A stretch of 64,000 nt of DNA from Chlorogloeopsis sp. ULAP01 (GCF_030381805.1 NZ_JAUDRH010000009.1:260503-324502); one strand, 5' to 3'; shown: positions 16,758-26,305, numbered from the stretch's first letter. Numbers and translations are program-made. The notes: generated by a model not told the origin, from the sequence alone.

Positions 16758-19460
16758 ATGCCCAGCTTAACAGCAGAAGAAAAAAGGTTACAGGAAGCAC
16801 GCGATCGCCAAGTGCATTGGAAGCGCTGGGGGACATATTTAAGCGACCGCCAGTGGGGTACAGTTAGGGAAGATTACAGTGCCACAGGTTCAGCTTGGGA
16901 TTATTTTCCGCACGAGCAGGCGCGATCGCGTGCTTATCGCTGGGGTGAGGATGGTATTGCTGGTATTTCCGATGGCAATCAGCAGCTGTGTTTTGCGATC
17001 GCGCTTTGGAATGGTGAAGACTCTATTCTCAAAGAACGCTTGTTTGGTTTAACAGGCAATGAAGGCAATCATGGGGAAGACGTTAAAGAGTATTACTTTT
17101 ATCTAGACAACACCCCTACCCATTCTTATATGAAATGTCTGTATAAATATCCCCACAGAGCATTTCCCTATTCTCAACTAATAGAAGAAAATCGTCGTCG
17201 CAGTCGCCGAGAACTAGAATATGAACTGTTAGATACTGGCATTTTTAATGAAGACCGTTACTTTGATATTTTCATTGAATACGCCAAAAATTCAACCGAT
17301 GATATTCTCATTCAAATTAGTGTTATCAACCGGGGACAAGAAGCAAAAACACTCCATCTTTTACCTACCCTTTGGTTTAGAAATACTTGGACTTGGAATG
17401 GGAAACAAGATAAACCATCTCTAAAAGAAGTAAGCTCTGACATATCTACAATAGAAGCTTTTCACTCTAACTTAGGTAAAAGATGGCTATACTGTCAAAA
17501 AGCTACGGAAATTTTATTTACAGAAAATGAAACGAATTATGAAAAATTATTTGGTGTTAGCAATACATCTCACTATGTCAAAGATGGAATTAATGATTAT
17601 ATAGTACATGAACAAAAAGCAGCCGTAAATCCAAATCAAATTGGAACGAAAGCGGCTGCACATTATATATTAAATGTTGGTGCGGGGGAAACAAAAATAG
17701 TTCAATTACGCCTAACTAATGAACTTTGTTTGACGCCTTTTGGAGATGAATTTAACAATATCTTTGCCACTCGCCAATGCGAAGCCGACGAATTTTATCA
17801 GCGCATCACTCCTTTTTCGCTACCAGAAGATATGCGAACAGTGCAGCGACAAGCTTTTGCTGGAATGTTGTGGAGTAAGCAATATTATCAATTTACTATC
17901 GACGAATGGATAAATGGCGATCTGGCAGAGCCATTCCCACCAATAGAACGCAAACACGGCAGAAATAACGAATGGATTCACCTCAATAACGAAGATATTC
18001 TTTCCATGCCCGACAAGTGGGAGTATCCCTATTACTGCGCCTGGGATTTAGCCTTCCACACCATTCCCTTAGCAATGATCGATCCTGACTTTGCCAAGGA
18101 GCAATTAATTTTATTAACACGGGAATGGTATATGCATCCTAACGGACAAATTCCTGCTTATGAATGGGCTTTTAGTGATGTTAACCCACCCGTGCATGCA
18201 TGGGCTGCATGGCGCGTTTATAAAATCGAGCAAAAAATGTATGGGCGGGCAGATAAACATTTTCTGGAAAGAGTATTTCAGAAGTTATTGCTTAACTTTA
18301 CTTGGTGGGTAAATCGCAAAGATGTGGAAGGTAAGAACGTCTTTCAAGGAGGTTTTTTAGGTTTAGATAATATTGGAGTTTTTGATCGGAGTAAAGAGCT
18401 TCCAACAGGAGGACATATTGACCAATCTGATGGTACAAGTTGGATGGGGATGTACTGTTTAAATATGTTGGCGATCGCTCTAGAGCTTGCTCAATCAAAT
18501 TCCAATTATGAAGATATTGCCACAAAGTTTTTTGAGCATTTTCTTTATATTGCTGATGCGATGAATCACATTGGTGATGAAGGTACAGAACTATGGGACG
18601 AAAAAGATGGTTTTTATTATGATGTTCTACATTTACCTAACAACCATAATTTAACTTTAAAAGTACGTTCACTGGTGGGATTGATTCCACTTTTTGCTGT
18701 AGAAACTTTAGAACCAGATACCTTAGCAGCACTTCCTAATTTTAAAACTCGTCTGGAGTGGTTTATTACAAATCGCCCTAAATTGCGTCAAAATGTCGCT
18801 TGTATGGAAACGAGGGGTGTAGGTGCCAGAAGATTACTGGCAATAGTCAACCGTGATAAATTGCGGTGTATTCTGCAAAAAATGCTGGATGAAACAGAAT
18901 TTTTATCAGAGTATGGGATTCGTTCAGTTTCCAAATATCATGCTGATAATCCTTATGTTTTTCATGCTAACAATTCTGAATATCGAGTAGATTACGAACC
19001 AGCAGAATCTAATAGCGGTTTATTTGGTGGTAATTCTAATTGGCGTGGCCCAATTTGGTTTCCAGTAAATTATCTGATTATTGAGTCACTGCAAAAATTA
19101 TATCATTACCTGGGAGATGATTTTAAAGTGGAATGTCCCACTGGTTCAGGTAAATATATAAATCTCTGGGAAGTAGCTTGTGAATTATCACAAAGACTCA
19201 TCAAAATTTTCATAAATAATGAAGCTGGCAATCGTCCTGTTTTTGGTGGAATGCAAAAATTTCAAGCAGATCCACATTGGCATGATTTAATTCTTTTTAA
19301 TGAATATTTTCATGGAGATAATGGGGCAGGAATTGGCGCAAGTCATCAAACAGGATGGACTGGTTTAATAGCAAAACTCATCCAACAGGTAGGAGAATAT
19401 AGCGGAGAAAATCAACCTGGAGAAATGACAAAAAGTCAGGTTAAATCTATTGCTATGTAG
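16758..19460 (+). CDS. Glucosidase, GH63/MGH1-like glycoside hydrolase
   Basis: A 900-residue cytosolic protein with the layout of bacterial GH63-type proteins: an N-terminal beta-rich domain (about 1-350) and a C-terminal (alpha/alpha)6 barrel (about 380-880). Barrel signatures include YYCAWDLAFHTIPLAM, QIPAYEWAFSDVNPPVHAWA and the late NWRGPIWFPVNYLIIESL. The acidic residues in WDLAFH and EWAFSD are candidates for catalysis. In bacteria, members act on mannosylglycerate, glucosylglycerate or alpha-glucosides; which applies here cannot be told. No sugar operon surrounds it. Confidence 0.85.
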   Translation: MPSLTAEEKRLQEARDRQVHWKRWGTYLSDRQWGTVREDYSATGSAWDYFPHEQARSRAYRWGEDGIAGISDGNQQLCFAIALWNGEDSILKERLFGLTGNEGNHGEDVKEYYFYLDNTPTHSYMKCLYKYPHRAFPYSQLIEENRRRSRRELEYELLDTGIFNEDRYFDIFIEYAKNSTDDILIQISVINRGQEAKTLHLLPTLWFRNTWTWNGKQDKPSLKEVSSDISTIEAFHSNLGKRWLYCQKATEILFTENETNYEKLFGVSNTSHYVKDGINDYIVHEQKAAVNPNQIGTKAAAHYILNVGAGETKIVQLRLTNELCLTPFGDEFNNIFATRQCEADEFYQRITPFSLPEDMRTVQRQAFAGMLWSKQYYQFTIDEWINGDLAEPFPPIERKHGRNNEWIHLNNEDILSMPDKWEYPYYCAWDLAFHTIPLAMIDPDFAKEQLILLTREWYMHPNGQIPAYEWAFSDVNPPVHAWAAWRVYKIEQKMYGRADKHFLERVFQKLLLNFTWWVNRKDVEGKNVFQGGFLGLDNIGVFDRSKELPTGGHIDQSDGTSWMGMYCLNMLAIALELAQSNSNYEDIATKFFEHFLYIADAMNHIGDEGTELWDEKDGFYYDVLHLPNNHNLTLKVRSLVGLIPLFAVETLEPDTLAALPNFKTRLEWFITNRPKLRQNVACMETRGVGARRLLAIVNRDKLRCILQKMLDETEFLSEYGIRSVSKYHADNPYVFHANNSEYRVDYEPAESNSGLFGGNSNWRGPIWFPVNYLIIESLQKLYHYLGDDFKVECPTGSGKYINLWEVACELSQRLIKIFINNEAGNRPVFGGMQKFQADPHWHDLILFNEYFHGDNGAGIGASHQTGWTGLIAKLIQQVGEYSGENQPGEMTKSQVKSIAM

Positions 19461-19498
19461 AAGGCAGATGGCAGAAGAAACGCCTGGAACTGAAGTTT

Positions 19499-19624
19499 CC
19501 AGGCTTATAGTTCAAGTCAGTTTAAACTGACTGAAAATCTTAACTAGTCTGCTTGAGCAGACTTTAGCTTAAAGCCCTTGAAATTTATTTCTTGGCGGAC
19601 AAGAGTACAGATGTAAAATATGAG
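19499..19624. repeat. Dispersed element of about 126 bp, copy 1
   Basis: Nearly the same sequence occurs at 52714-52840: CCAGGCTTATAGTTCAAGTC, then an inverted TCAGTTTAAACTGA, an AGTCTG...CAGACT hairpin, and a shared tail AAATTTATTTCTTGGCG. The loop of the second hairpin differs between copies (CTTGAG against AATTAAT) while the arms are the same. It lies between two genes and has no coding frame. Confidence 0.85.
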
Positions 19625-19716
19625 TTAAAAAGTTTTTCCTGTCTGCTCTCTTAAAATTGGCATCTGTCTTGTTACAATCCAAAATCCAAAATCTAAAATC
19701 CAAAATGGTATGACTT

Positions 19717-21063
19717 ATGGAAACAGCAGATGCAATTATCATTGGTAGCGGTCAAGGTGGCGTTCCCTTGGCAATAGATTTAGCTAAAGAAGGCAAAAAC
19801 GTTGTATTATTTGAACGAGGAGCATTGGGTGGGAGTTGTGTTAATTATGGTTGCACTCCTTCCAAAGCTTTTTTAGCAGCAGCACACGCCGTAGGTAGGG
19901 CAAGACAAGCAGAAAAATTAGGCATCCATACGCAAATTAAGGTTGATTTTCCTGCTGTGATGGAACGCGTGCGCGGAATTCGCAATAGTTTCAATGGCGG
20001 TGTAGGAAGACGTTTAGAAAATGCTGGTGTTAAAGTCATCAAAGCCGAAGCATCTTTCATTGCAGAACGCACTGTCACAGGTGATGGCGTCAGTTTACAA
20101 GCACCTTTAGTGGTGATGAATACTGGAACATCTCCCTTCATACCAGATATTCCTGGTTTGGCTGGTACGCCTTATATTACTAACTTAAATTTCTTTGAAC
20201 TGCGAGAATTACCGCCCCGCACTTTAGTGATGGGCGCAGGTTATATCGGCTTAGAATTGGGGCAGGGATTAGCACGTTTGGGTAGTGAAGTACATTTGAT
20301 TGTGCGGGGCGATCGCGTTCTAGCTCAAGAAGAAGCGGATGTTAGCGAAGTATTAACTGAAGCATTGAAACAAGATGGTATGAAACTGCATTTTAATGTC
20401 AATGTTGTTCAAGTTAATTACACTGATAATATCTTCACTCTTATTCTTAGCAATGGTGAGGAATTACAAGGTGAAGCATTGTTGGTTACTACTGGACGCA
20501 AGCCTAATACTAAAGCTCTCAATACTCAAGCAGGTGGAATTGAGTTAGATAAACAAGATTATATCAAAGTTGATAGTAAATTCCAGACAACATCGTCTGG
20601 TGTGTATGCGATTGGTGATGTGGCAAAGCAACCTGCATTTACTCACGTTGCTTGGGAAGATTATCGTCGCCTCAAAGGAATTTTCAAAGGTGAAAATCGC
20701 TCGCGAGATGATAGAGTTTTGGGTTATGCAATATATACAGAACCGCAAGTTGGGCGTGTGGGTTTAACTTTAGAAGCAGCGAAGAAAAAAGGCTTTAATG
20801 CTCGTGCTGTAACTTTGCCAATGTCTCAAATTGCCCGTGCCATTGAGTGGGGACACGACTTGGGATTTTATCGTATGGTTGTAGATGATGATAATAATAA
20901 AATTCTTGGTGCAACTTTAGTAGGATATGAAACGGCTGAATTAGTTCACGTGTTTTTATCTTTAATGGAAGTTGGAGCAAATTGGCAATTACTTGAGGAG
21001 TCTGTGCATATCCACCCTACTTACGGTGAAGCATTGCCGAGTTTGGCGCGGTTGTTGATTTGA
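19717..21063 (+). CDS. Flavin-dependent pyridine nucleotide-disulfide oxidoreductase (mercuric reductase/lipoamide dehydrogenase type)
   Basis: A 448-residue class I flavoprotein disulfide reductase. The FAD Rossmann motif is GSGQGGVPLAID near residue 10. The redox-active cysteines are Cys41 and Cys46 in GGSCVNYGCTPSK. The NAD(P)H site is VMGAGYIGLELGQGLARLG, and the second FAD motif is GVYAIGDVA. The C-terminal dimer domain has HIHPTYGEALP, with the catalytic His-Glu pair. It lacks an N-terminal MerA heavy-metal domain and C-terminal vicinal cysteines, so true mercuric reductase activity is doubtful. A second, longer member lies at 29111-30658. Confidence 0.88.
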   Translation: METADAIIIGSGQGGVPLAIDLAKEGKNVVLFERGALGGSCVNYGCTPSKAFLAAAHAVGRARQAEKLGIHTQIKVDFPAVMERVRGIRNSFNGGVGRRLENAGVKVIKAEASFIAERTVTGDGVSLQAPLVVMNTGTSPFIPDIPGLAGTPYITNLNFFELRELPPRTLVMGAGYIGLELGQGLARLGSEVHLIVRGDRVLAQEEADVSEVLTEALKQDGMKLHFNVNVVQVNYTDNIFTLILSNGEELQGEALLVTTGRKPNTKALNTQAGGIELDKQDYIKVDSKFQTTSSGVYAIGDVAKQPAFTHVAWEDYRRLKGIFKGENRSRDDRVLGYAIYTEPQVGRVGLTLEAAKKKGFNARAVTLPMSQIARAIEWGHDLGFYRMVVDDDNNKILGATLVGYETAELVHVFLSLMEVGANWQLLEESVHIHPTYGEALPSLARLLI

Positions 21064-21304
21064 GGAATTTAGCCAGGAACTTATAGTTCCTGGCTAATAA
21101 TTAAAGTCTATTAAAATAGACTAAAGTCTTTATTTTTTTGTCAAAAATATTATTTTTAACATAAACCTGAATATACCATTTGTGATAGATGTAAGATGAG
21201 GAATGCAGGTTTAAGCAAGCTTCATAATTTAAACAGAAATAATACGTTTGGAGAATAATCTGAACCTTACAGACAATTGATTCAGTAGCGTTCAAGAATT
21301 ACAA

Positions 21305-21508
21305 ATGAGTAATAACAATGATGGTGCTGAAGCAGCAGGATACGCAGCAGCAGGTGCAGTAACAGGTGCAGGAGTTGCAGCAGTAGTAGGAGGCATGGGT
21401 TTAGCAGTAGGTGGAACAGCTGTTGCTATTGGTACGGCTTTGGTTGTTGCTGCTGGCGCAGTTGTAGGATTAGCTGCATACGGGCTAAAAAAAGCCTTCG
21501 GTAAATAG
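21305..21508 (+). CDS. Small Gly/Ala/Val-rich hydrophobic protein
   Basis: A 67-residue protein. After a short polar start (MSNNNDGAEAAG) it is almost entirely Gly, Ala and Val with GxxxG spacing, and ends in a basic tail (GLKKAFGK). The pattern is a glycine-zipper membrane hairpin. Similar peptides act as holin-like, pore-forming or membrane-organising proteins, and some are class II bacteriocin-like. No immunity gene or exporter is adjacent. A clean terminator follows 28 bases after the stop, so it is probably a single-gene transcript. Confidence 0.65.
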   Translation: MSNNNDGAEAAGYAAAGAVTGAGVAAVVGGMGLAVGGTAVAIGTALVVAAGAVVGLAAYGLKKAFGK

Positions 21509-21536
21509 ATACTGCATTAAAATCAACTTTTGCAAG

Positions 21537-21562
21537 AACGCGAGCTTTTCAACTCGCGTTTT
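21537..21562 (+). terminator. Intrinsic terminator
   Basis: An eight-base stem AACGCGAG / CTCGCGTT with an eight-base loop, running into TTTTACTT. It ends the short glycine-zipper gene. Confidence 0.8.
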
Positions 21563-21599
21563 ACTTATTTAGGAATTACACAAAAACTCTCTCAAACTC

Positions 21600-21715
21600 T
21601 TATTGCTTTGTGTCCTACCCTTACGGGTAGACACGAAGTGGCTTCTGAAAGTAGCCGCTGCGCGTCTAACGTGTTCTTTGTGGTACCCTCCGGGAAGTCG
21701 CTTCGCGTCTACGTT
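21600..21715. repeat. GC-rich repeat mosaic
   Basis: Palindromic pieces such as CCCTTACGGGTAGACACGAAG and CCCTCCGGGAAGTCGCTTCG occupy most of the gap between the small peptide gene and the 5'-nucleotidase. Related pieces lie at 52625-52715. Short open frames here are by-products. Confidence 0.65.
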
Positions 21716-21770
21716 TTTCTTTACTGCTGTGTAAGTCCTATTACTAATCAGTAGAACACCCAAATTATAA

Positions 21771-21801
21771 GATCCCCGACTTCTTTCGGAAGTCGGAGAT
21801 C
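21771..21801. repeat. Dispersed hairpin repeat, copy 2
   Basis: GATCCCCGACTTC and GAAGTCGGAGATC arms around a five-base loop, related to 2207-2241. It lies 28 bases past the stop of the minus-strand 5'-nucleotidase, so it may act as its terminator. Confidence 0.7.
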
Positions 21802-21828
21802 TGTATTTTTAGTTTGTTGTGATTGGTT

Positions 21829-23334
21829 TTATTTTAAAATCTTGCTAGCAGCTGCTTGACTTTTAATTTGCTCAATGACTGCAAAACGAATATCCCGTTT
21901 TTCTGCTATCAATTTAATGCCTGGTTGTTGAAGATTTAAGAGATCTAATCCTTGTTCTTTACCACTGATTAAGAAGTCATTGATAGCAACTTTGTAAGTC
22001 TGGTTGGGGTTGAGAGGTTGATTGTTAACTAGCCAGTTGCCTAAACTAGAGTCTTTACGAACTTTTGCTGTTTGCAGATAACCACCAGTGCCTTTATTGG
22101 CTTGTCCTTGCTCTAATACTCTTTGCAACAATGCGCCGTTCATCTCCACCGCTACTATTTTGCCCCCAAAAGGCAGTATCCGAATCACATCATACTGGGT
22201 AACTGGCCCTGCTGGGATTACATCATCAATCCGAATTGAACCGCTATTGTATACTGCTAAATCTGCGTCTTTTACTTCCTTCAACATCGCCTCAGCAATT
22301 AATTCTGTTAAGTTTGTAGATTCATTGCGAACGCTAGATTCTAAACCATCTAAAGCAATTGGCACATTCGCAATTACCTGCTCCGGCTCAAATCCACTGG
22401 CGCGAAATGCCTGATAACCCCGTTCCACCCATTGCTTAACTACCTTTGCAATCTTGGAATCTTCGGGAATTTTCTCCGTTATTGGCACCAAACGCGAGTT
22501 AATCTGGAGGTTTTTTTTGATAGTGTCGTAGCTTAACTGGTGAACGTAGACAGTACGGGCATTGGCATCGGCTTTAAAAATCGGCGTAAAATCTCGCCCT
22601 CGCCACTGTTGGATGTTTTCATGCTCGTGACCGCCGAGTATAATATCTATTTCCGGTATTGTTTCTGCTAATTTACGATCTTGCTCGATTGACAAATGGG
22701 TAACAGCAACTAGGATATCAACTTTACCCTTGAGCGATCGCACCTGTTGTTTGGCAGCTTCAATTGGATCGGTGTAACTAACATACTTAGCCTTATTACT
22801 ATCAACGGTTACACCAATTAACCCTACCCTTACCCAAGTACCGTGATCGCCTTTGACATTAAATACTATTGAGCGGGGAACACCCTTAAAAGGCTGCCCG
22901 TTATTGTCTGAGACGTTACCAGAAAACCAGTGAAAGCGAGATTCTTTTAATCGTTGGTAGAATAGGTGTTCGGGCAAATCAAACTCATGATTGCCAAAAG
23001 TCGCGTAGTCAAATCCCAAGGCATTCATCACTGCTACTATTTGCTGCCCTGCCAGGGGTATACCATTAATTTTGGCAGTTCCTAAAGCCGAAGGACTCAA
23101 GGCGTCTCCAGCTAACAAAGTATAGGTGCGGGGATTTTCCTTGTAAAGTTGTTTGCGTAAGGTGGCAACACGTGCCAAACCGCCGCGAGTTCCTCCCTCC
23201 ACAGGAGTGATTTCGTAGATGTCATTGAGTTGTAGTAGGTTAATATTTACAATTTCTGCGAGAACTGGAGTAGTAAAAGCTACTGTTGCCAACACCTGTA
23301 AAACTATGCTGCACCCCTTCCAAATAACTTTCAT
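21829..23334 (-). CDS. Secreted 5'-nucleotidase/UshA-type metallophosphoesterase
   Basis: A 501-residue protein with a signal peptide (about residues 1-26, ending PVLAE). The N-terminal metallophosphoesterase domain has LLQLNDIYEI, LLAGDALSPSAL, FGNHEFD and GGHEHEN, the di-metal ligands. The C-terminal 5'-nucleotidase domain has GSIRIDDVIPAGPVTQYDV and ILPFGGKIV. It hydrolyses nucleotides or nucleotide sugars in the periplasm to recover phosphate and nucleosides. It stands alone on its strand. Confidence 0.92.
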   Translation of the reverse strand: MKVIWKGCSIVLQVLATVAFTTPVLAEIVNINLLQLNDIYEITPVEGGTRGGLARVATLRKQLYKENPRTYTLLAGDALSPSALGTAKINGIPLAGQQIVAVMNALGFDYATFGNHEFDLPEHLFYQRLKESRFHWFSGNVSDNNGQPFKGVPRSIVFNVKGDHGTWVRVGLIGVTVDSNKAKYVSYTDPIEAAKQQVRSLKGKVDILVAVTHLSIEQDRKLAETIPEIDIILGGHEHENIQQWRGRDFTPIFKADANARTVYVHQLSYDTIKKNLQINSRLVPITEKIPEDSKIAKVVKQWVERGYQAFRASGFEPEQVIANVPIALDGLESSVRNESTNLTELIAEAMLKEVKDADLAVYNSGSIRIDDVIPAGPVTQYDVIRILPFGGKIVAVEMNGALLQRVLEQGQANKGTGGYLQTAKVRKDSSLGNWLVNNQPLNPNQTYKVAINDFLISGKEQGLDLLNLQQPGIKLIAEKRDIRFAVIEQIKSQAAASKILK

Positions 23335-23540
23335 ATCAAGGCTTAAAGGATTTGTAATCTACGGAAATAATTTTAATGTTTCAGCGTCAGTAGTAGCAAT
23401 AAGAACTATAAATTTTCCGAATGGGGTGGTGGGAGTGCGATCGCTTTCAAGTAAATTATGCTATGAGGCATTTATCATCTCAGTCAAATCTCATCTTGGC
23501 ATGGCTTAATAACTCATAAGCTGACTGGCGAGGCATCCTC

Positions 23541-24371
23541 ATGACAACTAATCTACGAATAGGCGAAAAATTCCCTGACTTTACACTGCCAAATCATCGC
23601 AACGAACAAACGCAACTATCCCAATTCACAAAACCTGGTTTACTAGATCAACATTTAGGATTCCTCGATGGTTACCCATTGATTTTGGTATTTTATCGAG
23701 GCTTTTTTTGCCCGCGCGATCAACAGCAAATGCGAGAGTTTGTCCAATTCCAAGACGAATTGAGGGTGAACTATTGCCAATTAATTTGTGTGAGTGCAGA
23801 TCCGCCTATTGTTCAAGCCGCTTTTCGCGCTGGCTTGGGAGCACAATGGACTTTTTTATCAGATGAACAACGGGAAATTATTAAACAAATCAACATTCTC
23901 GATCAGACGGAAGGTGAGTACGCTTATCGCGCCCAACCTTACACTTTTGTGCTAAGACCTGACTTGTCTATTTACAAAATATATAACGGTTGGTTTTTTG
24001 TGGGAAGACCAACAGTTGAAGAACTCAGGCGTGATTTACGCGCCATTATGGAAACTTTGTCGAATTACCGCTACGAAGCGTACAACACTCCAGAGGTAAA
24101 ACAAATTCGCATTCCCCAGCAAGAATGGGCAAATGGCGTACCACCTTTGGGTGCAAATGGACTACCTGTGGAGCAGGGTGTAGTTCGTGATTTTGATTTA
24201 CAAACGGGTAATGGTTTCATCACCACAGAAAAGGGTGATGATGTGTTTTTCAACTTTACTGCTATACCTGGTGAAGGATATCGCACGATTAAATCTGGTA
24301 CAGCTGTGAAATTTGAACTAGTCAAGGGTAAATTTGGTTTGAGTGCGCGTAATATTCAGCTGATGTGGTAA
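23541..24371 (+). CDS. Peroxiredoxin-like protein fused to a C-terminal cold-shock domain
   Basis: A 276-residue two-domain protein. Residues 1-170 are an AhpC/TSA-type thioredoxin fold with a single candidate peroxidatic Cys57 in FYRGFFCPRDQQQM. The usual PxxxTxxC spacing is altered to a CPRDQ form. Residues 213-276 are a cold-shock domain with RNP1-like GNGFIT (223-228) and RNP2-like DVFFNF (234-239). The frame is continuous through the linker (about 171-212). The combination suggests a redox-sensing or nucleic-acid-tethered peroxidase; that is inference. Confidence 0.88.
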   Translation: MTTNLRIGEKFPDFTLPNHRNEQTQLSQFTKPGLLDQHLGFLDGYPLILVFYRGFFCPRDQQQMREFVQFQDELRVNYCQLICVSADPPIVQAAFRAGLGAQWTFLSDEQREIIKQINILDQTEGEYAYRAQPYTFVLRPDLSIYKIYNGWFFVGRPTVEELRRDLRAIMETLSNYRYEAYNTPEVKQIRIPQQEWANGVPPLGANGLPVEQGVVRDFDLQTGNGFITTEKGDDVFFNFTAIPGEGYRTIKSGTAVKFELVKGKFGLSARNIQLMW

Positions 24372-24403
24372 CTGATGTGATCGCCCTAATAGATTTCGAC
24401 AAT

Positions 24404-24901
24404 TCAACGACATCCCAAGCTTTCGCGGGTTGGCACACCTGTAACGGGGTTAACTCCATCAGCGCGATCGCACATCTGTTTTACTTCATAGGGATCGAGC
24501 AGGGCATCAGAAAAATCTGCCCCTGTAATTGCAGCATTATAGAAGCGACTGCTGGTGAGCAAGGCATCAGTAAAAATGGCGTTGGTTAAATCGGCTTCAT
24601 TAAAAATGACGCGATCGGCAAATGCTTCTGAGAGATTCGCACCAGCTAAATCAGCATTGAGAAATGAACCCTTGGTGAGAATTGTGCCGCTCAGATTTGC
24701 TCCTTGAAAATTTGCCCCCTGCATTTCTGCACCTGCAAAGGATGTTCCGTGTAAATCTTTATTAGAAAAATCTCGATTTCGTAAGTCCGCGAGTGTGTAA
24801 TTAACCGTGTTATCTTGTGCAAACACAGGAAGAGTAATCAGATTGAACAACCAACCTAGCAAGCACATGAGAAGAAAAACACTTAAAATTATCCGTTTCA
24901 T
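24404..24901 (-). CDS. Pentapeptide-repeat protein with signal peptide
   Basis: A 165-residue protein. The N-terminal hydrophobic stretch (about 5-27) ends in VFAQ, a likely export signal to the thylakoid lumen or periplasm. From about residue 38 there are roughly 17 pentapeptide repeats of A(D/N)LxX type (GANFQGANLSG, NADLAGANLSE, ADLTNAIFTD), forming a right-handed quadrilateral beta-helix. A short C-terminal cap has two cysteines (QMC, LGC). Lumenal pentapeptide proteins are common in cyanobacteria; their function is unclear. Confidence 0.88.
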   Translation of the reverse strand: MKRIILSVFLLMCLLGWLFNLITLPVFAQDNTVNYTLADLRNRDFSNKDLHGTSFAGAEMQGANFQGANLSGTILTKGSFLNADLAGANLSEAFADRVIFNEADLTNAIFTDALLTSSRFYNAAITGADFSDALLDPYEVKQMCDRADGVNPVTGVPTRESLGCR

Positions 24902-24950
24902 AATCCCTATTTCCGAGCCTTAATTCTGATACTAGCTCTCCCCATCACGC

Positions 24951-25760
24951 TTAGTGAGCAATTTGTTGAGAACTCAGGCTGGCAAAATCGAATAATTGAG
25001 TATCGGCAAGATGAGATACACAAACATTCTGAAGGCTACGAAACAGACTATCAATTCTGCCTGGATTTTCTTTTTCCCAAGCCTGTAGCATTTGTTTGAT
25101 TTGCGATCGCTGCAAGTTTTCCTGAGAGCCGCAAAGATTACAGGGAATGATGGGAAATTGCCGCATCTGGGCATAACGCTCAATATCGTTTTCTGAGCAA
25201 TAGGCAAGTGGGCGAATAATTATATTTTGCCCATCATCGCTTTTGAGCTTGGGTGGCATGGCTTTGAGCGTGCCTGTATAAAACATATTCAAAAACAGAG
25301 TTTCTACAATATCATCTCGATGATGACCGAGAGCAATTTTAGTCGCACCTTCTTCATTTGCTATACGATAGAGAATGCCCCGGCGCAAGCGCGAACATAG
25401 ACTGCACATTGTCTTGCCTTCAGGGATAATACTTTTAACAGTGCTATAAGTATCTTCTTCAACGATCCGGTAAGGCACACGCAAAGATGCTAAATATTCT
25501 GGCAGTACTTGTTCTGGAAAGCCTGGCTGTTTTTGATCCAAGTTCACAGCAACAAGATCAAATTTTACGGGAGCTTTTCGCTGGAGAGTTAGCAAAAAGT
25601 CGAGCATGGTGTAGGAATCTTTACCACCTGAGAGGCAAACCATGATGCGATCGCCATCCTCAATCATTTTGTAATCGTGAATTGCTTTTCCTACCAGTCT
25701 ACGCAGATGTGCTTCTAATGTTTTAAGAGTTTTTGAGTTAAGCACCTCCGTTGATGACAT
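24951..25760 (-). CDS. ttcA: tRNA 2-thiocytidine synthetase TtcA-like
   Basis: A 269-residue PP-loop ATPase. The PP-loop is SGGKDS at residues 44-49. Cysteines Cys119 and Cys122 (MCSLCSRLRRG) and Cys207 and Cys210 (IPCNLCGSQ) match the TtcA pattern; three of them hold the Fe-S cluster. GHHRDD is at about 145-150. It thiolates cytidine 32 of tRNA. The ATG at 25760 follows an AGGAGA-type site on the minus strand. Confidence 0.92.
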   Translation of the reverse strand: MSSTEVLNSKTLKTLEAHLRRLVGKAIHDYKMIEDGDRIMVCLSGGKDSYTMLDFLLTLQRKAPVKFDLVAVNLDQKQPGFPEQVLPEYLASLRVPYRIVEEDTYSTVKSIIPEGKTMCSLCSRLRRGILYRIANEEGATKIALGHHRDDIVETLFLNMFYTGTLKAMPPKLKSDDGQNIIIRPLAYCSENDIERYAQMRQFPIIPCNLCGSQENLQRSQIKQMLQAWEKENPGRIDSLFRSLQNVCVSHLADTQLFDFASLSSQQIAH

Positions 25761-25915
25761 CGAAGTATCTCCTGATTTTTTGATTATTTTAGTGAATTCT
25801 ACTCAATCAATTTACACGTTGATTTATCAACCAAAAAGGAGTAATTGCACAATTCGAGTAAAAGATATTTTAAATCGAGAGCGAAAATTTTTTAAGAAAT
25901 ACAAAGGATGGATAA

Positions 25916-26146
25916 TCAACCTTGCTTAGAGCGACTTATATACTGACCATGAATATTAACCAAATAAGGAACTACGTAAGTCAAAGCAGCAGAAATCCAG
26001 CGTTCGCGATCCATACGCTCTTTCACAAGTGCTGATCCGTGATTGATTATAAACAGAATAGAACCAACTACTACAGAAACTTTTAGTGCTGTCGGCATCA
26101 TGTCTTTATCAAAAAGACACAAGCAATATTCCTTAAAAGTTTTCAT
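25916..26146 (-). CDS. nrtS: NrtS-type nitrate/nitrite transporter small membrane protein
   Basis: A 76-residue protein with two hydrophobic segments (about 18-36 and 50-64) flanking MDRERWISAALTYVVPYLV. This fits the two-segment NrtS family described as a low-affinity nitrate/nitrite transporter in some cyanobacteria. Described systems use two such proteins; only one gene is seen here. No GTA-N8-TAC NtcA site was noticed upstream. The family call rests on pattern memory of short sequences. Confidence 0.65.
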   Translation of the reverse strand: MKTFKEYCLCLFDKDMMPTALKVSVVVGSILFIINHGSALVKERMDRERWISAALTYVVPYLVNIHGQYISRSKQG

Positions 26147-26305
26147 TTCTCCGAATCAGTCATCCATAACAAGGAACACTATCATACTTTTGTTGACAAA
26201 TCGAATAATATATCTCATTACCCTGACGTAGCAATTTTTCCTGTTGGTTCAGATGAGCCAAACAAATAACTTGCGTCACCTTTAAGGAATTAGTTGTCGA
26301 AAATT

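Noticed and set aside
19717..21063. Genuine mercuric reductase (merA)
   Set aside because: There is no N-terminal metal-binding domain, no C-terminal vicinal cysteines and no other mer gene, so only the disulfide reductase family is claimed.
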